Positions 1 through 7,878 of a stretch of DNA of 64,000 nucleotides are shown here, piece by piece (the first letter of the stretch is position 1; each line of letters opens with the position of its first letter). The stretch spans positions 248,001 through 312,000 of the forward strand of contig NZ_DS990119.1 of assembly GCF_000187895.1 (NCBI RefSeq), in the 5' to 3' direction. The notes below the pieces were generated by a model. The model worked only from the letters and a program-made list of their open reading frames with translations, made no database searches and had not been told where the DNA came from. The stretch is from Phocaeicola plebeius DSM 17135. GTDB lineage: Bacteria > Bacteroidota > Bacteroidia > Bacteroidales > Bacteroidaceae. Made by a program: the position numbers and the translations under genes.

Positions 1-527
1 TAGGCGGTGTGAAGTACCGCACGGAAAGCCGACCAGTAGCCCGCCGCAGAATTGATATGCAGCTTTTGGCTGGTGTGTATGGATTGTGGGGCGTTAAGCA
101 GATATTCCATGAACTTGCGGCACAAATCCACGTCCACCTCCTCAAAGGTGCATTTGCCGTTCACGAACCGCTCGAAATGTTTATAGACGTGCTGCCACTT
201 GATATTCTTCCTGTCTGCCAACCCCTTGAAGTAGGCGAGGAAATCGCCTTTCATCTTGGCTTTGTCAAAGAAGCCGTTGTTCTCGTTGAAGATGGCTTCA
301 TAACGCCTATTACGCAGTATCTCCGCTTTTTTCATCATGCGTGCGTTGAAATCACGCTCCTGCTGGTTGGCAGGTTTGGCGAAGATGTAAATTCCAAGAG
401 CTTCACGTGTAATCACCTTCATGGTGGTGTTGTCACGGTAGCCGGGATAATAGTCCAGACACAGCGAATACTGTGTTCCGTTCTTAATCTTGCGCTTGCG
501 CAAGGTAACTGTCTTGCATTTGCTCAT
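1..527 (-). CDS. Tyrosine recombinase (integrase), N-terminal part, cut by window edge
   Basis: Reading leftwards from the ATG at 527, an open frame of 175 codons runs off the left edge without a stop. It begins MSKCKTVTLRKRK, then KNGTQYSLCLDYYPGYRD, the beta-stranded arm-type DNA-binding domain seen at the start of Bacteroidetes phage-like integrases. A helical core-binding (SAM-like) domain follows from about residue 85 (YFKGLADRKNIKWQHVYKHF), up to SAAGYWSAFRAVLHTA at the edge. The catalytic R-H-R-Y part would lie outside the window, so activity cannot be judged. Position next to an excisionase-like HTH gene and a presumed element end supports a role in integration and excision of a conjugative or mobilisable element. 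The family call is secure; which element it belongs to is unknown. Confidence 0.85.
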   Translation of the reverse strand, partial: MSKCKTVTLRKRKIKNGTQYSLCLDYYPGYRDNTTMKVITREALGIYIFAKPANQQERDFNARMMKKAEILRNRRYEAIFNENNGFFDKAKMKGDFLAYFKGLADRKNIKWQHVYKHFERFVNGKCTFEEVDVDLCRKFMEYLLNAPQSIHTSQKLHINSAAGYWSAFRAVLHTA

Positions 528-595
528 ATTGATGATGTTTTAAGTTGTACATTTTCGGGGGTGTTCCCGTGTTTACGGTGGCAAAGGAACAACGT

Positions 596-671
596 GAAAC
601 AACCGTGAATACCTCCACGACAATCATTTTGAAATAATTTTCCGGCAATGTCGGTTGCTCACGGTTGTTTC
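596..671. repeat. 13-bp perfect inverted repeat between HTH gene and integrase
   Basis: GAAACAACCGTGA at 596-608 is the exact reverse complement of TCACGGTTGTTTC at 659-671. The right arm includes the last codons and stop of the HTH gene. The left arm lies upstream of the integrase start at 527, within the putative integrase promoter/leader. It could be an operator for the HTH protein, an arm-type integrase site, or a hairpin in the HTH-integrase transcript. The repeat is seen directly; its role is inferred. Confidence 0.6.
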
Positions 672-1600
672 TCCCTTTCAGCCATGACACGCTCCACATC
701 GGAGCGTAAAAGCAGGTTTTTCACGCCTACTTTTATCTTTTCGATGTGCTTCACCTTGACGATATGGCTGATGTTGGCGGAGGAAAGCCCGTAAATCTGC
801 CGGACTTGCTCCACGGTGTAGTAGCGTTCATCGTTCACGAGGTCTGTCCTGCGGAGTTCGTCCAGATGGGATTTGGAGTAATAGGTGCGCCCGTATTCTC
901 TTTTGGTCGGTATCTTGTGGCGGTAGGCGTATGCCCGGAGTGCGGAGGGTTTCATGCCGAACAGTTCTTCCGCTTCTTCAATCAGGAGCCAATCGGTGAT
1001 ATTGCTTGTATCTATAGCCATACCGAAGAACTCGTCAACGTGTTTCTTGCTGTAATAGTTTTTCCCTGCGATGCGGCAGATGGGAATGCGGTTGCGCTTG
1101 GCTGTGGTATAGAGCCACGACTGCCTGACCTTGAAGAGCGACATCACCTCCTCGCCAGAATAGAAGTCCAGCACTTCATAGGTTTCCTTTTCCCTTTTTT
1201 CTTTTTTGGCAAGCGGGGAAGATGAAGCGGACTTTCTCGGAGTGGAAGTACTGCCGGGCAGGACACGGTGGTAGGGATTGCCCTCCAGCATCCGCTCGAT
1301 GTCTGTCTTGCGGATAAACGCCATGCGGTTGCTGATACGTGAGGCTTTCAGTTTGCCGAGGGCTACGAGTTTATAGATGTACTGTCGGGAACAGCCCATG
1401 AGTACTGCTGCTTTGGAAAAGGTGAGATACTCCTGATGCTGTATCTCCATCAAGGGGCGGACAGCTTTGAAGAGGTTGTTCTTCTGTTCCGTTCTAGCTC
1501 GTTTGGCTTCCGCCTGACAAGCCTCGCTGCAATATTTCTGTACCCCGCTCCGGGTTACAAATGACTTGCTGCAAAAATTGCATTTTCTGGTTGTTTTCAT
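659..1600 (-). CDS. Zinc-ribbon protein with four excisionase-like HTH modules
   Basis: 313 residues. An N-terminal zinc-ribbon-like motif has Cys7-x2-Cys10 and Cys24-x3-Cys28. Four successive excisionase/MerR-like winged-helix modules then follow: about 56-106 (YLTFSKAAVLMGCSRQYIYK), 145-195 (YSGEEVMSLFKVRQSWLYT), 203-250 (LLIEEAEELFGMKPSALRAY) and 258-306 (YYTVEQVRQIYGLSSANISH). Each ends in the pattern 'R/K ... Y or I ... S/R K x D/H ... VE/DE' typical of HTH_17 proteins. Such proteins accompany integrases in Bacteroides mobile elements and act as DNA-bending excision factors or regulators. The integrase starts 131 bp downstream on the same strand, so co-transcription is likely. Four modules suggest recognition of repeated sites, and phased repeats do lie just upstream (1653-1767). 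The exact role is inferred. Confidence 0.75.
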   Translation of the reverse strand: MKTTRKCNFCSKSFVTRSGVQKYCSEACQAEAKRARTEQKNNLFKAVRPLMEIQHQEYLTFSKAAVLMGCSRQYIYKLVALGKLKASRISNRMAFIRKTDIERMLEGNPYHRVLPGSTSTPRKSASSSPLAKKEKREKETYEVLDFYSGEEVMSLFKVRQSWLYTTAKRNRIPICRIAGKNYYSKKHVDEFFGMAIDTSNITDWLLIEEAEELFGMKPSALRAYAYRHKIPTKREYGRTYYSKSHLDELRRTDLVNDERYYTVEQVRQIYGLSSANISHIVKVKHIEKIKVGVKNLLLRSDVERVMAEREKQP

Positions 1601-1949
1601 GCTGCTTTTATCGTTTACTGGTTCATTCCTTCAATCGTATATCTCTGAAATGGTGAACGGATGTAAACGGAGGTCAACCGTTGTCGCCTTTCTGCACAAT
1701 GTTACTATTGCTGCATATCAGGGCGGTTGTTGTCGCTCATCGTAAACGGTTGTAAACCCTTGTCAACTGTCCGCACGATGTGGCAAAAAACAAGCTCCGC
1801 AAATTCTCCACGTCAGAAATACGTCTCAAAAATATGTGGAAATTTGGGAAGCATCAAAAAGCAGCCGAAAAGTGTTAATTTTTAGAATATTCTGATAGAT
1901 AAAGACTTACGCTTGAATATTTCTGGTTATTTTTGGTTGTTTTGAGATT
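1601..1949. other. Intergenic region with probable mobile-element end (att side)
   Basis: 349 bp without a gene. It holds the phased direct repeats at 1653-1767. From about 1800 to 1949 the sequence becomes AT-rich. The neighbouring leucine-rich-repeat frame ends exactly at 1950, in the middle of a conserved repeat unit, so the junction between element and older chromosome probably lies around 1940-1965. The core att sequence cannot be defined because the other end of the element is outside the window. Confidence 0.4.
1653..1767. repeat. Two 26-bp direct repeats built of phased GTnAAC half-sites
   Basis: Positions 1653-1678 and 1742-1767 match GTrAACGGwTGTAAAC-n4-GTCAAC. Inside each copy the GTnAAC element recurs about every 9 bp, three times in phase with the DNA helix. 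The copies lie 89 bp apart in the 5' region of the HTH gene, between it and the presumed element end. This is what arm-type integrase sites or binding sites for a multi-HTH excision factor look like. Sequence seen directly; function inferred. Confidence 0.55.
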
Positions 1950-2189
1950 CTAAATACATCCCCTAAATGAGGATTCTCCAATCGCAATAACTGTTTCAGG
2001 AATAATTACAGTTTTGAGAGAAGAATAATCCTGGCAGAATGCATTGTCACATATGATTTCTGTTCCTCTCTTTATTTCATAGTATTCCAAATCTGGAACC
2101 GATAATAATTTTTTCTTATCCGCAGAATATTTTGCGCCAACTTCGTCAATCCATGCATTAATAAAGTCCGTTTCAGTTACTTTTGTCAT
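1950..2189 (-). pseudogene. Truncated BspA-like leucine-rich-repeat protein (N-terminal remnant)
   Basis: 79 codons. Residues 36-79 (YYEIKRGTEIICDNAF ... LKTVIIPETVIAIGESSFRGC) are one and a half repeats of the BspA/LRR_5 type, in which 'I-x-x-x-A-F-x-x-C-x-x-L-x-x-V-x-I-P' is the unit. Intact members carry many such repeats and serve as surface or effector-like recognition proteins. Here the frame hits TAG immediately after FRGCI, exactly where the next strand should start, and the sequence beyond has no LRR coding in any frame. That fits truncation by the adjacent element. The gene begins 14 bp after the stop of the 725-residue gene on the same strand, so the two may have been one operon. 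No signal peptide is visible. It could alternatively be a genuine short protein. Confidence 0.5.
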
Positions 2190-2203
2190 ATAATTTTAAT
2201 TTG

Positions 2204-4381
2204 TTAATCAATATTACCCCATGCGTCAAAATCATTCATCATATCTTCAAAGTCACGATTTGCTTGTCTTATATCATCTTGTTCCATTTCCCATTCTTCT
2301 CTTTCCCATTCTTCTCTTTCGCGTTCTTCAATTTCCTCTTCTCGTGATTCAATTGAGTCCAATATAACAGAATATTCTGAATCTCCATCGTTGATAGCAT
2401 CTCTTAGAATATCTTTATCGATTTCAATCAATCCAGAATCTGTTAGTGAAACAATATAATTAATATCATTGTAGTCAAAAATAATTTCTCCTAAAGTTTT
2501 TCCTTCATACAAAGAAGAAAACTTTGTGCCATCGCAGAAACCATTACGCGTGGAAATTACATCGTCAATACAATTAATACTTTCAAATTGCAGATATTGA
2601 TCTTGATGACGTCTTATAAGTTTCTCTGTTAGGCTTAAACGGAATCGGTTTTTCCTAAAGAAACTGTCAGCTATGAATATCTTATCATCTAGGACCTGCT
2701 GCAAAATATATACAGGATAATAAAATATCATATCTTCTACTTTCCACCCCGCAAATTCACCATATTCTAGTTTATCTATTCTTTTCCTAATAATAGGACC
2801 TGAAAATGAGTAATTATCATTCAAATCAATTGTCCATCCGGAGTGTGTGTCATGTTGGTAGCAAGAACCGCGAGTCAATTTATTTTCAAGATCCTCCATA
2901 GTAAACAGAGGAGCTGCAGCAATTGTTCCCTTTTTAAGATTTATTGCACCGCATCTTGTATATGTTTGAATAGATAAATCATAACAATCCTCATCATAAA
3001 AGATTAAGAAAGTATCATTGATTGCTTTAAACTCATACTGTATTGGGGTAAGACTCTTAAACTCATACACTACCTGCCCATACTTGTTTATGATTCCAAT
3101 GTAATAATGATTTTGTTCTGGAATCTGAAGGTCAACAACGAATTCTTCATCTTCATCATCAAATTCATCTTTATTTATGTCGTCACAAAAATCATCATCC
3201 TTTCCATACTCATCACCCCAGTAGTCGTCATAGCAGTCATAATCGTAATTATCTTCGTTGTACTCTATGTGAATATCATCTGCATAAATTGCAATTAAAT
3301 TTTGAGACTCATCAATTTGCTTGAAAACAAAATTGCAATACACTTCAGATTGTTGAATAGCCTCGTTGAAGTTCTTAAATAATGGCAAGAATTCTTTTCC
3401 TTTTTTATCATATAGGATAGAACTTTCATTAGAGTATTCATCCGCATCGTTTGAACAAATTGCATATCTACCCACATAATTTCCAATACAATCGTGTCTA
3501 TATTTGATTTCTTCAATCTGTTCATCGGATAACACATCTGATAACAGTTGACTATTGAATTCCTCTTTGTCTACAAATGCAGAAATTACATTTTCTTTAA
3601 GAACAGAATCTATACCCTTGTCATGTAGTTCTTGTGAAACAGAAGCGAATAAATGTTCGAACTGATAACGATATTTGTTGAATATATCCAAATTACACTT
3701 AACATCGTCTGAACAAATTATATAAGGTGTTATTAAAATGGACGCTAAATAATATTGCTGAGTTCTTAAAATTTGTTGCCGAATTGAATCTGCCGCATTA
3801 TTCTCAATTGAATATAATCTGAGTGCTGATCGCAAAACCCCATATCCACTTATACAAGGAATGCTATATGCCAAAATAGCATCTTCACACGAATGTCCTT
3901 CAATTTCTGCTTTATCATTATACAAACTCGAGACTTTTACATACTTCTCCGTTTCTGTACTTTGTTTTTCAATATGTTTACATGGGATAGACACTGGATT
4001 ATGAAACATAATTGTCAGATACCGTCTTGGATTAAAATCCGATTTATTAGCCAACAACAAATAATCTTCAGATTCTTCTTGAGGGAACTTAATGTTTAAG
4101 TATTTATAAACAACAGTATCGCCCTCAGTTGTATAAGGGTTTTCTGCTTCCTCAATACTACCAATTCTACATTTGCAACACAAATGATCTAATACATCGA
4201 GAATGTTCGATGTGTAGCCTTTAAACCCATTTGATCTTTTTTCTGCATCTTTCAAAACAGAGTAATCACTCTGTAAGTAAGGCGTATATCGAAGAAACGG
4301 ATGATAAAGGACATCTTGTATAAGTGCCTCAATTCTCTTTTTCTCTTCTTTGTTTGGGTTTGTACAATATTGATCAGACAT
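2204..4381 (-). CDS. Unknown 725-residue acidic protein
   Basis: Not recognised as a whole. There is no signal peptide or membrane segment. Residues about 355-425 are extremely Asp/Glu-rich, with interspersed Tyr and Asn (for example YDYDCYDDYWGDEYGKDDD), probably a flexible acidic linker. Another low-complexity stretch rich in E, R and W (EEEIEEREREEWEREEWE) sits near residues 680-705. Around residue 635 the segment LYEGKTLGEIIFDYNDINYIVSL resembles the short GK(T)LxE(I/V) module found at the end of ExoX-like exonucleases; this is a weak resemblance. Several cysteine pairs occur near the N-terminus (CCKCR). Composition is strongly AT-biased relative to the PUL genes, which suggests transfer. 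The gene sits beside the LRR remnant and upstream of a toxin-antitoxin and defence cluster, so a conflict or effector role is possible but unproven. Confidence 0.6.
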   Translation of the reverse strand: MSDQYCTNPNKEEKKRIEALIQDVLYHPFLRYTPYLQSDYSVLKDAEKRSNGFKGYTSNILDVLDHLCCKCRIGSIEEAENPYTTEGDTVVYKYLNIKFPQEESEDYLLLANKSDFNPRRYLTIMFHNPVSIPCKHIEKQSTETEKYVKVSSLYNDKAEIEGHSCEDAILAYSIPCISGYGVLRSALRLYSIENNAADSIRQQILRTQQYYLASILITPYIICSDDVKCNLDIFNKYRYQFEHLFASVSQELHDKGIDSVLKENVISAFVDKEEFNSQLLSDVLSDEQIEEIKYRHDCIGNYVGRYAICSNDADEYSNESSILYDKKGKEFLPLFKNFNEAIQQSEVYCNFVFKQIDESQNLIAIYADDIHIEYNEDNYDYDCYDDYWGDEYGKDDDFCDDINKDEFDDEDEEFVVDLQIPEQNHYYIGIINKYGQVVYEFKSLTPIQYEFKAINDTFLIFYDEDCYDLSIQTYTRCGAINLKKGTIAAAPLFTMEDLENKLTRGSCYQHDTHSGWTIDLNDNYSFSGPIIRKRIDKLEYGEFAGWKVEDMIFYYPVYILQQVLDDKIFIADSFFRKNRFRLSLTEKLIRRHQDQYLQFESINCIDDVISTRNGFCDGTKFSSLYEGKTLGEIIFDYNDINYIVSLTDSGLIEIDKDILRDAINDGDSEYSVILDSIESREEEIEEREREEWEREEWEMEQDDIRQANRDFEDMMNDFDAWGNID

Positions 4382-4864
4382 ATTTTGTTTTATATATTTA
4401 TAACTTGTTATAAGATTTTATTTAGGGAAAAGCAATATAGCATATAATTAGGCAAATATATAAAACTACATTTATTATTTCATTATGCAGTTCTGCTTTT
4501 GGGGAGTATTATCCATTTTTTTATGAACGATTTCTGCATTTTAGACATTAATCTCCTCATTGGATATTATATTAGATGAGTTTGTTTTCATGGCGATTTT
4601 TTTATCTTTGCTTTCTTCAAGATAACCAGCCAGCACTTAAGTAACATAACTAAGCGAAAATATTCGTGATATATGTCCAATAATATAATAGCAGATTACT
4701 TACGAATAATAATATTCTTTCTTACGTGTCTTATACTTTTTCATAACATCTTGATTTAGTCAACTTTTTCAGTATAAGACGCTTTAGGGCATCCCTAAGT
4801 TTATATTTCGTCCATCAAGCACAACAATCCATTAGTTATTTATACCATTTTATATGTACATATA
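4382..4864. other. 483-bp AT-rich gap between the acidic-protein gene and hipA
   Basis: No credible reading frame. Two structures are visible. One is an inverted repeat, GTCTTATAC at 4728-4736 against GTATAAGAC at 4772-4780. The other follows it directly, a small hairpin TTAGGG-cat-CCCTAA near 4784-4798. Both lie downstream of hipA (minus strand) and could help end its transcript, though neither has a clear T-run. Confidence 0.4.
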
Positions 4865-6136
4865 TTACATACAATCATACAATATTATTTGCTTCTCAAA
4901 AACCGCTGCAAAACGTTCCTGCTCACTTTTCGCAATTCCCAATTTTGTGGCTAATGTTCTCCATTCCATAACTGTATTCAACACCTCACCGATGATTTGC
5001 CCAGCAGTCTCTTTCGGAAGCATATACTCTTCACAAGAATCCAACAATTCTTTCAGATCCGATTTATTGGTATAGCTGTTAATCAGCAGACTCTGATATT
5101 CGTTTACGGTAGGATTCATATCATATGCCGGTGACAGAGTCCATCCTTTGACAGTCAGAAGGAAACCATGATTACGGAAATGATCATCTGTGTTACCGAT
5201 ACAAATGTTGAATGCTACTCTACGATACAGCTCTTTCAGATTATCTTCCACATTGGTACAGTTTTGAATGATAAAATCAACAATATCCAAATAACCATTA
5301 CCTGTATTGGCATTAGCTCCATCATTCAACCCCAAAAGTGTCATGGCTGAAGCAAAGTGTATACGTCTACCATCTTCTAGTCTGTCAAATCGTCGGGAAA
5401 GCAAAGTATGATATTTATCATTTGTGGAGATTACTCTTGTTTCCGCTGCATTGATCCCTGCTTTTTTTGCCAAAAGATGTGAAATATGTTCCCAAAGACC
5501 TGCATCATAATCATCCTTACGGGACGGAAACTTTGCTATACAAAGATTCTTGTTTTCATCAAGCACACTTGCTTTTGGACGTGCTCCACCAAGAGAGGAG
5601 CCCGGCTGCACCAACTGTGCAATCCATCGCATTTCAGGAAGTTGGTCCTCTTCTTCGCTTTTCTCTATTTCAGAACTGGCTGCAATCAACTCACGTATGT
5701 CTGTCAATGGAGGAATGCGCAAGGTTTCGCTTGCATTAATATAGTCTCCATCCATGGATTCTTTGAAACGGAAACCTCCCATACGAGAAAAGTCTTCAAT
5801 TCCTATAAGATAGTCAAACGAAGAAAGCCTACGCACCGGGCGTTTTTCATCCTTTGCCAAAATCTGCTCCCTACGATTTATCAATGTACGTCCCCACCTG
5901 TCTGGAAGAGCATCAGAAAAGCATCCGAAAATATCCTTATCAGGAGCCGTGTACTGCTGACCTGGATAATTATTCAAATCATCACTAAGAAACAGACTAC
6001 CATAATCCTTTAACCACTCATTACTATAACAAAATCCATAGCTATCAGAACCTCGAAGTGATTCGTAACTTAACTCTCCAACGAGCCTTGGTTCTTTCAG
6101 CCAATCGAAATCGGCAAATACATAAAGTTTCTTCAT
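4865..6136 (-). CDS. hipA: HipA-family serine/threonine kinase toxin
   Basis: 423 residues, the usual HipA length. The N-terminal part (residues 1-130) has the HipA_N pattern, including FGCFSDALPDRWGRTLINRRE. Residues 178-189 (PGSSLGGARPKA) form the conserved glycine-rich loop. The kinase core has the catalytic motif N315-T-D-D-H-F-R-N-H-G-F and the metal-binding Asp339 in AYDMNP, so it looks catalytically intact. HipA kinases phosphorylate aminoacyl-tRNA synthetases (GltX in Escherichia coli) and stop translation, producing dormancy; the target here is unknown. The start ATG lies three bases after the hipB stop on the same strand, the normal antitoxin-first order. Family assignment is firm; whether it acts in persistence, plasmid-like addiction or phage defence is not visible. 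Confidence 0.92.
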   Translation of the reverse strand: MKKLYVFADFDWLKEPRLVGELSYESLRGSDSYGFCYSNEWLKDYGSLFLSDDLNNYPGQQYTAPDKDIFGCFSDALPDRWGRTLINRREQILAKDEKRPVRRLSSFDYLIGIEDFSRMGGFRFKESMDGDYINASETLRIPPLTDIRELIAASSEIEKSEEEDQLPEMRWIAQLVQPGSSLGGARPKASVLDENKNLCIAKFPSRKDDYDAGLWEHISHLLAKKAGINAAETRVISTNDKYHTLLSRRFDRLEDGRRIHFASAMTLLGLNDGANANTGNGYLDIVDFIIQNCTNVEDNLKELYRRVAFNICIGNTDDHFRNHGFLLTVKGWTLSPAYDMNPTVNEYQSLLINSYTNKSDLKELLDSCEEYMLPKETAGQIIGEVLNTVMEWRTLATKLGIAKSEQERFAAVFEKQIILYDCM

Positions 6137-6139
6137 CGC

Positions 6140-6460
6140 TTATTCTTTTTTGGATGCTCTTTCTCGTTTCTTAAGACTCAAATCCTGCAAAGCCTTTCCC
6201 ATTGCATCTTCTTTTGCAAGCAGCAGAATATCATCATCCAGCTGAAGTGCATAAAGCACCCTTAGATAAATACCAATTGCCACAGTCGGTGTGCCTTTCT
6301 CTATACGTGAAACCGTCAGAGGCGAACAGGTGGCACGTTCGGCTACCTGAGCGACACTGAGATTCCTGCGAAGTCTGGCCAGCTTGATCTGCTCACCAAC
6401 TATCTGCATCTTCTGCTCTAATTTTCTTGGCAACTTTGTGCCCATTGTTGTTTTTACCAT
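6140..6460 (-). CDS. hipB: HipB-like XRE antitoxin/repressor
   Basis: 106 residues with one helix-turn-helix domain of the Cro/C1 type at about residues 22-78: IKLARLRRNLSVAQVAERATCSPLTVSRIEKGTPTVAIGIYLRVLYAL. The C-terminal tail is rich in Lys and Arg (LKKRERASKKE). HipB proteins bind the cognate HipA and repress their own operon. The gene is first in the hipBA operon, directly before hipA. An imperfect inverted repeat centred about 30 bp upstream (6465-6520) encloses a candidate -7 element and fits autoregulation. Confidence 0.9.
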   Translation of the reverse strand: MVKTTMGTKLPRKLEQKMQIVGEQIKLARLRRNLSVAQVAERATCSPLTVSRIEKGTPTVAIGIYLRVLYALQLDDDILLLAKEDAMGKALQDLSLKKRERASKKE

Positions 6461-6464
6461 ACAT

Positions 6465-6520
6465 CAACCTATCATATAATATGCAAATATAACAATTTAT
6501 CATTATTTTATGATATGTTG
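6465..6520 (-). promoter_or_regulatory. Candidate HipB operator around the hipBA promoter
   Basis: CAACCTATCATA at 6465-6476 and TATGATATGTTG at 6509-6520 are inverted repeats with one mismatch in 12. On the minus strand a Bacteroides-type -7 box, TATATTTG, lies between them (6484-6491), about 24 bp before the hipB ATG. No good -33 TTTG is found at the right spacing. Binding of HipB to both arms would cover the promoter. Repeat seen directly; operator role inferred. Confidence 0.5.
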
Positions 6521-6589
6521 ATAGATATTTTATCCCAAAAAATTCTACTTCGAATACTAATACTAAAAACATAATTACGGCGATATCTT

Positions 6590-6655
6590 CAGCAAGGGGA
6601 AAAAGAAGAATAAAGCAAAGCTTCCCAAGAACGGATTTCGGTCTTACCCTGGCTT
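6590..6655 (+). repeat. Degenerate 66-bp repeat, copy 1
   Basis: Ungapped alignment to 9397-9462 gives 51 identical bases of 66. Both copies read on the plus strand as a lysine-rich peptide in the same frame (here SKGKKKNKAKLPKNGFRSY), so they look like relics of the same coding segment. Copy 1 lies just past the end of the orphan AbiEi-like gene, where a toxin gene would be expected. The parent gene is not recognised. Confidence 0.5.
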
Positions 6656-6665
6656 CACTTCGTTG

Positions 6666-6704
6666 TCAAGTCATAACGGGAGGGCATATTATCGAATAGT
6701 TCAT
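6666..6704 (-). pseudogene. Possible start of a lost AbiEii-type toxin gene
   Basis: The stop of the preceding AbiEi-like gene overlaps an ATG in the ATGA arrangement typical of translationally coupled AbiEi-AbiEii pairs; the same overlap is seen in the intact pair at 11054. The frame closes after only 12 codons (MNYSIICPPVMT), and no nucleotidyltransferase coding is present further on. A deletion of the toxin gene is the simplest reading, but the ATG could be accidental. Confidence 0.25.
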
Positions 6705-7327
6705 CGTCTTAAGAATTTTAAAAGTGTCGAAATTGAATCAGGCTTTTTGCCTACATTAATATAATCTTCAAATATGGTTGCATCCATATTATAGAACTCA
6801 TCCATATCCATACGAATATCCTGCTCAAGATATATCTCTACATCCTTCATATAACGAAGAATGACTTTTGAGGAATTAGCAATCAAATCACACAAAGCTT
6901 TTTCCGGTGATGCAATAAGAAATGCATAGTCACCTTTATTCATACTCCTTACTCCTATCGGAAAAGCCTTTCTCGAAATATACTTGTAGTTATAACCGCC
7001 GACTGGAGTTTGAAAGCTTCGGGAATGTTTTACAGTCATTGATTGATTAACACATACAGCCTCGGGGATAAGTCCATAATATCGTAGTGCAGTAGACATT
7101 GAAATATACGAAGGAGTATAGATATGATTGGCAATCAACTCACTCGATAAAGTCTTTCCTGAATGTTCTGGGTTAATCACATAAAGTCCTCTCTTCAATC
7201 TGATGATAACCCCTTGTTTTTCGAGCCAGATTACTTTCTTACTAGCAGACTTCAGTTCCGGATATAACGATTCAATGATTGAAGTCGTTACTGGAATGTT
7301 TCCTATTTCACTTAATTGTCTATCCAT
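6701..7327 (-). CDS. AbiEi-family antitoxin-like transcriptional regulator, no toxin partner
   Basis: 208 residues from the ATG at 7327. A longer version starting at 7369 would add a hydrophobic leader that the family lacks, so the internal start is preferred. The N-terminus (about 5-65) is a winged helix: ESLYPELKSASKKVIWLEKQGVIIRLKRGLYVIN. The core continues with SYISMSTALRYYGLIPEA and IASPEKALCDLIAN, conserved in type IV AbiEi-like proteins. In AbiE systems this protein represses the operon and counters an AbiEii nucleotidyltransferase without binding it. Here the downstream toxin gene is missing and is replaced by a short frame and a decayed repeat, so this is an orphan antitoxin or regulator. 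Confidence 0.75.
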   Translation of the reverse strand: MDRQLSEIGNIPVTTSIIESLYPELKSASKKVIWLEKQGVIIRLKRGLYVINPEHSGKTLSSELIANHIYTPSYISMSTALRYYGLIPEAVCVNQSMTVKHSRSFQTPVGGYNYKYISRKAFPIGVRSMNKGDYAFLIASPEKALCDLIANSSKVILRYMKDVEIYLEQDIRMDMDEFYNMDATIFEDYINVGKKPDSISTLLKFLRR

Positions 7328-7878
7328 ACTGCAATATAGCAATAATTTGAACAATAAAAGAAACAACACTTCTTTTCCTATTCAAAATATTACTACTAAG
7401 GCAATACTAAAAAATAGCGACCGCCGTCACATAATGCTTACCCCATAAGTAAATTATTACCTAAACTGTCTCACAATTCACCGATTGTAAAAACCTCATA
7501 ACACTGAAATTTGATTCTTGTATCATAGATAAGACACTCAAAACTCACAAACTTGTTCTTAATTGCAAACCCCATCTACGATATCTCCCAGATGGAGAGA
7601 CATAGCAAGAATTTTATAACGCTATGCCCAAACTGAATTACAACCAGCAAGTCCAACATCATCTTTAAGTATATAAGAACAAAAGCATCCTTTTCCTCTT
7701 TTTTTGAACAGCGAAGCAAACGAAGTCGTCATTGTTCCCAATGCAGTTTATGAAATTTTACACATTTGGTAGAAAGCCCATAAGTTAAATCATTTTTTAG
7801 TCTGCAAGTATTTCATTGACCCATTTATCTTTCTCAGGGTTCACTATATTTTCTGGATTTTTTCATAAAAGTACATGA
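7328..7878. other. Gap with possible remnant of an ATPase partner gene
   Basis: About 550 bp without an intact gene between the orphan antitoxin and the ATPase. Just downstream of the ATPase stop (minus strand, about 7801-7865) a short uninterrupted stretch reads KNPENIVNPEKDKWVNEILAD and then a stop. That is protein-like in composition and could be the tail of a deleted second gene of an ATPase operon. The rest shows nothing. Confidence 0.3.

Noticed and set aside
9..608. Plus-strand open frame opposite the integrase
   Set aside because: The minus-strand frame matches a known integrase N-terminal domain; the plus-strand translation resembles nothing and overlaps it fully.
746..1225. Plus-strand open frame opposite the HTH gene
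   Set aside because: Shadow of the higher-G+C HTH coding sequence, with cysteine/valine-rich nonsense composition.
1653..1767. Phased repeats as a CRISPR array
   Set aside because: Only two diverged copies, no uniform spacers and no cas genes.
3107..3298. Hydrophobic 63-residue plus-strand frame resembling a membrane peptide
   Set aside because: It is the antisense of the Asp/Glu/Tyr-codon-rich stretch of the 725-residue gene, which necessarily reads as Ile/Val.
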